Origin: Ignavibacteria bacterium UBA7675
GTDB lineage: Bacteria > Bacteroidota > Ignavibacteria > Kapaibacteriales > UB7675
Assembly (NCBI GenBank): GCA_002483085.1
Contig: DLHF01000002.1
Span: 140,863-204,862 of the forward strand
Direction of reading: 5' to 3'
DNA: 64,000 nucleotides
Shown: positions 62,101 through 64,000 of the stretch, piece by piece
Position numbering within the stretch: the stretch's first letter is position 1
How the letters are laid out: each line of letters starts with the position of its first letter
Position numbers and translations under genes: made by a program
Notes under the pieces: model-generated
Database searches by the model: none
What the model was told of the DNA's origin: nothing
The model's input: the letters and a program-made list of their open reading frames with translations, nothing else

Positions 62101-62763
62101 TCCACGCGTAATGGTGTTCTTCGCACAATCGTGCCAAGAGACTCGAAACGCCCGATCAATGCTATCTTCCAAGGTGGTGGCGATAACGGTTCCGGTTCGA
62201 CGAACTATCCGATCGAAATTAGCTGGAATACAACAGACGTCTGCAACCCGACCGACGACGCTCTTGATTACTTCCTGCAAGATGCCCAGACAAATGGTAA
62301 CATCTTCAAAGTAAACATGATAAACGGCGTCTATCGCGCTCAGCTTTCCGACGTTGAAATTCGTAAGAATGGCGATATTGTGACTGTTGTAATCAAACGC
62401 AACGTTATCGACGCTTTTGCAATCGTTCTGGATTCGACGGCTACTGTTGGTGTAAAAGAGCAGCCGTTCCCCGGTATGGCAAGTGCTTTCGATATGCAGC
62501 AGAACTTCCCGAACCCGTTCAATGGTAGCACTGAGATTATCTACGAAGTACCGGCTGGTGCTGGTACCAATGTGACAATCGAAGTATTCGATGCAATGGG
62601 TGCTAAAGTTGCTACACTGGTCAACGGTTATCGCAGTGCAGGTCGCCATCAGCTCACATGGGATGGCACTACAGAAGGTGTCAAACTGGAAAGCGGTATG
62701 TATACCTACAGAATGACCGCAGGCATGATAAGCATTACCCGCAAGATGATTCTTGTCAAGTAA
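56149..62763 (+). CDS. giant Pmp-like surface protein with T9SS sorting domain
   Basis: A 2204-residue secreted protein. Signal peptide MKHLFRTLILFLALTAAASVGYAQ (in part 1-20). Residues about 220-950 form a parallel beta-helix with at least ten GGA(I/V) motifs and FxxN-type repeats, as in chlamydial polymorphic membrane proteins (GGAVYVGDATSVIFKGKFIN, GGAIYVSANSP, GGAIYSNKRM). Residues about 1670-1940 hold cadherin/He_PIG-like Ig domains (DPVSGRLYGTPGVKDAP, NHPPVLFDVPIVKC). The end is a T9SS sorting domain: QNFPNPFNGSTEIIYEVP, ASAFDMQQ just before, and SGMYTYRMTAG. Codon use is strongly biased, suggesting high expression. GGAGG lies seven bases before the ATG. Confidence 0.93.
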   Translation: MKHLFRTLILFLALTAAASVGYAQPITEVHGRVDANDYRVFVKDTVYRISGKYVIAGTLIIEPGTTVEFFPNSQLIDSVGGRIIADGRVTATYNESAFDPFTTVKNPGPPPVLYSGYADPDYFRAAGVISSSNINEPTVNATKASNLFLVNLSQTDSRLQGLTPGQAIMYKASRIEFFNQDLNLNQRPWKRLGNRSVNVTAGRITFRGRAANTFSFEWGHVIVLPGAKAAYFRDVDFRNFRKDTTVNRLPLYSAPNASAAAAYEQFNNRILSMVNGSGGALTTFSVRTWLVNCSFEQNMSRFHGGAVQFLQAPLDNFGAGGSPAVYPDVRTTLNSLPFYPAGTNPNITDPESGMEVQQQIAQIDNLNTPAAEPFSDANRQLVDDARLAMYLGRVRELIFRNNVVLVSNVGQILNSNNVPIGVEDKLAESATVFNEEWRNEAYGGAVYIAGRSQMEVGLGINDGFASTQDYVLFEGNSARNLQPITPTGQGVVTRGARGGAVYVGDATSVIFKGKFINNRTELGFNQNVADYSQGGAIYVSANSPRIQIRGGQNSVAGREMHFLNNRSGRGGAIFAYLLTPTNAVNLRPSPYIGGSDATIQTRNYGYNIKFIDNEAIADGGAIYSNKRMSIHGAGGTIGTSVIYDSDHRIEFRGNKAGFSGGAVSVNIFGNLVDNDREVNIVRAIFESNTVGQDVSTAARPQVRGGGAIYAYSTLLTGVKAAEFLNNKAYYSNGGAIAYVSPGSKMVRSFGTDLDVATANGINSVDSVYIWNSSLPADVRSLTRFLGNEAIANPDAMGSGTTQTGDISRTHPGTNLSENGTGLGGAVYILDALNPDRDDRFEFNRVRFQDNKAYSGAVVYSDNYNLRLVFMRSLLTGNVATSEMGRSQNVISGPYAGGENAASSDLVGAVLYGEIIGPEPFAPYHVAANSIYDNDARFLIRLPDAPNTKGTRAGTGVGFGGVDTLIGNYWGRTEADVNTIVPSRGAIQETFFIRGNGTSPLPFVRGGTGLQQGPFEENGNYTYTPIPVTDDPNTSIADTLLMQGVVYDIFDKGTDIKTADYSNRRMSPIEDFSIGIPPSLRTFSNVNAPSNGKVVKRFTRNPFDAENFSDIAQLQTEFVGNQPIGYPLYLEALANYSGNVNNNNNDERATQESVFLIVNNNTGDFIRVNLAQITKTSEVFRGRVELIPDMMDRDPLGRRTSEGLANFGGGGSLLNALYRDAKNADISALEGRKYEAPEYELGGADFRYSNRPSLPSSTNLDPNNRALNVTYFAGERYNALPVLSGDRISVISRTVLWQEGVNSAIEKGLEFEVGTSVPPPVFTGDKDTLENITPEQLRNMIFLSEDNDYSNPNSITRGRRKIFDITARDTNKFFDPRAILNPDTYPYLEFTWSVNSNSGLSKWLEADTVRNANPAYGDRGFVHLKGRPTNPYIVPGGEEVTVRVRSFPPMRSTIDSLKALGVDDDIISRYLYIYRPYFNAQEYDATNARYLQQDTVNYGWDNMAEYKFRIFITDSIPVFENSFVACGSVDEDTVMVASVTDSLRFNLDVNTDDEREDAVAAANGWSFRYGKTAYAYQVKAIRENPADTAVDRIEQIRPMWMGPNYLRDDNGNLDPLAVTFTSKGKINLRIDTAALIPLLTPANQVNQSLNTDSVVSIVVNDGHGGLNQFTKKILINFAPRITTETLQRAREGEQYNPQLQSLDRAIAYYDPNFGQHSSFRLIYDSETGILKDPCYPEAGNWDNVSGTANTPDWLKIDPVSGRLYGTPGVKDAPRSGDDVDSVTVVITDPYGLTHAKTFPIEVEAINHPPVLFDVPIVKCVGENEAYTETFRVADLDLVRTRPANNLETVTLTVTEPTGFTTNPSTINGTKDPDTTSFTISGTVSASTPRNADGTVTVKVVATDKKGDSDTLVYRIAVSDPTDCLNTVTVKNSIGAFQELQWGTALNATTGEDEAVGGVGKLDSNFCEYEIPPIPPLDVFDARWTISTRNGVLRTIVPRDSKRPINAIFQGGGDNGSGSTNYPIEISWNTTDVCNPTDDALDYFLQDAQTNGNIFKVNMINGVYRAQLSDVEIRKNGDIVTVVIKRNVIDAFAIVLDSTATVGVKEQPFPGMASAFDMQQNFPNPFNGSTEIIYEVPAGAGTNVTIEVFDAMGAKVATLVNGYRSAGRHQLTWDGTTEGVKLESGMYTYRMTAGMISITRKMILVK

Positions 62764-62861
62764 GACACTCTATAGGAAGGCATACCGGTCGTGACTGGCC
62801 GGTATGCTCTTCAAAATCCGAATCATGAAAGAATAAGTATCAACAATAAACAGGAGTCAAC

Positions 62862-64000
62862 ATGAAGATTCGTTCTTTACTGTTGGGGACAGCCGCGGGT
62901 TTGTGCATTACTGCTTTCGGTGTTTCGACAGCCGATGCCCAGATCTACACGTCCTACACCAACACTATCATTAATAAGCCGTACACATCGCTTGGAGCTG
63001 GTCGGCTTATTCTGAATCCCGAGGACTTCCGAGAAGGCCAGGCACCGGGTACACGCGACAGAGATGATGGCTACTTCTTTAATGCGAATAACAATACCTA
63101 TGGTGTTCGCATCGAAAGCCTCATCGGTGGAACAGGATTTCAATTTGAATACAACAGTGAGCGCTACGATGTGCTGCAGGTAAATGTCAATGGCTTTGCT
63201 GCTGCTGGTCGTACCGCCTACTTCCTGAATACAGATAATCCCGAAAACCTGTTCAGAAAAGATCCGCCGAACGCTGTTATCGCACCGTTTTGGGGCGATC
63301 ACTTTTATCGTGCAGGCGACGATATTGCAGCCGGTTATATCCCGTCGGAAATCTCTGTGCAAATTACTACAGAGAACGATCCGGCTCTCGGTGGCGATAT
63401 TCGCGTGCTCGTCGTTGAGTGGAAAAACCTGAATATCAATTATAACTTCGATCCTGCTAACCCGAACGATCCTCTTTCGCCGAATAAACAGTCGCAGCCT
63501 TCCAGCGTAGGTACTTTCATGCTGAAAATCTACGAAGCTGGTCCGGTGAACGATGTAAAAAGAGGCAAGCAGGGCGATATCGAATTCCATTACAGCACTG
63601 TGGGCGATCCCCGTGTACCGGGCGTTGTAAAAACTAGTGGCGCTGCAGTTGGTATCGAATCGGACGCTTCGCAAACAGGCAATGGACCGACAACATTCAT
63701 GAATGGTTTGTATGTAGAAGACCCCAGTTCTCTCAACTACAGACCCGGCGTAGATAACCTGCAAAATGTTCGTACACAAATGACGCTGAGCTCCACATGG
63801 GCTCCGTCGCGTGCAAACAACAACGTTATCCTGTTCCGCGCTACACCGCAACCCGGTGCAGCAGGATGGGGCGACGGCGATGCAAATCTTTCGCAGCTTA
63901 TCCAGCACCGCAATCTGCCGCAAAATCAGTTCGTGACGACCTCGGATGTTATTACGATTATGCGCTCGGTTGCTATGAACCGTCCGCTCGATAGCTTGCG
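62862..64000 (+). CDS. secreted nidogen-like surface protein, 5' part only
   Basis: An open frame of 379 codons with no stop before the window ends, so the protein is larger than shown. Signal peptide MKIRSLLLGTAAGLCITAFG ... STADAQ. The segment VLQVNVNGFAAAGRTAYFLN then PPNAVIAPFWGDHFY resembles nidogen-like/secreted modules (VxINxNGxIxFG ... IAPFWxD) seen in large T9SS cargo. Ile/Asn/Asp-rich composition and the same biased codon use as the upstream giant gene suggest co-expression; AGGAG lies eight bases before ATG 62862. A C-terminal T9SS domain is expected beyond the window but cannot be seen. Confidence 0.85.
   Translation, partial: MKIRSLLLGTAAGLCITAFGVSTADAQIYTSYTNTIINKPYTSLGAGRLILNPEDFREGQAPGTRDRDDGYFFNANNNTYGVRIESLIGGTGFQFEYNSERYDVLQVNVNGFAAAGRTAYFLNTDNPENLFRKDPPNAVIAPFWGDHFYRAGDDIAAGYIPSEISVQITTENDPALGGDIRVLVVEWKNLNINYNFDPANPNDPLSPNKQSQPSSVGTFMLKIYEAGPVNDVKRGKQGDIEFHYSTVGDPRVPGVVKTSGAAVGIESDASQTGNGPTTFMNGLYVEDPSSLNYRPGVDNLQNVRTQMTLSSTWAPSRANNNVILFRATPQPGAAGWGDGDANLSQLIQHRNLPQNQFVTTSDVITIMRSVAMNRPLDSL

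Overview
The window reads as a chromosomal segment of a free-living member of the Bacteroidota/Chlorobiota/Ignavibacteria side of the tree, probably a Kapabacteria-like lineage (inference). The evidence is three large secreted proteins with C-terminal type IX secretion (T9SS) sorting domains, one carrying the NFPNPFN-type motif common in Ignavibacteria-like groups. In addition, many starts lack a strong Shine-Dalgarno site, and promoters repeatedly match the Bacteroidota pattern TTG-N19/20-TAnnTTTG. Most of the window is mid-GC housekeeping DNA in short operons, with two AT-richer or scrambled accessory stretches: a copper cluster at about 25.0-29.5 kb and a decayed island at about 40.8-45.3 kb.

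Layout. 1-1200: a CRISPR array (19 repeats seen, the first cut by the window edge; 18 spacers; no cas genes in view). 1587-5210: an SbcD/YhaO-like nuclease and an SbcC/YhaN-like ATPase. 5238-11062: a T9SS DUF3160 protein, a lipoprotein, a rhomboid protease, a truncated haemoglobin, a DUF3127 protein and a small unknown. 11286-13724: a papain-like/PKD lipoprotein. 14366-15862: a small conserved protein and a COG0523 GTPase behind a promoter covered by two palindromic operators. 16287-24819: two acetyltransferases, a BNR-propeller T9SS protein, ispD, a fumarylacetoacetate hydrolase family protein, a DUF1361 membrane protein, a Bor-like lipoprotein and an FAD oxidoreductase. 25043-29481: copper resistance genes with a dedicated AraC-type regulator. 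29889-33823: lipoproteins, a small membrane protein and an MlaF-like ATPase. 33913-40664: a sugar aminotransferase, manC, asd, a PAP2 phosphatase, a CorC-like transporter and recO.

40759-45360 is the accessory island: tRNA-Asn, a decayed tyrosine integrase with six 12-bp tandem repeats, a chemoreceptor fragment, a cysteine-rich small protein, a lipoprotein, and two paralogous proteins of an unrecognised family. 45361-54475 returns to core genes (MBL hydrolase, HisA-like protein, ruvA, yraN, gmd, two peptide permeases, a sensor kinase, dut), with a partial duplication of the kinase sensor domain at 51.8 kb. 54476-64000 has tRNA-Arg, a TPR protein, a 2204-residue Pmp-like T9SS protein and a further secreted protein running off the window.

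A family of short intergenic repeats with two recurring modules is scattered over at least eleven gaps between genes and is the most pervasive unexplained structure. The candidates I rank highest for undescribed biology are this repeat family, the paralog pair at 43.5-45.1 kb, and the double-operator promoter of the GTPase operon.
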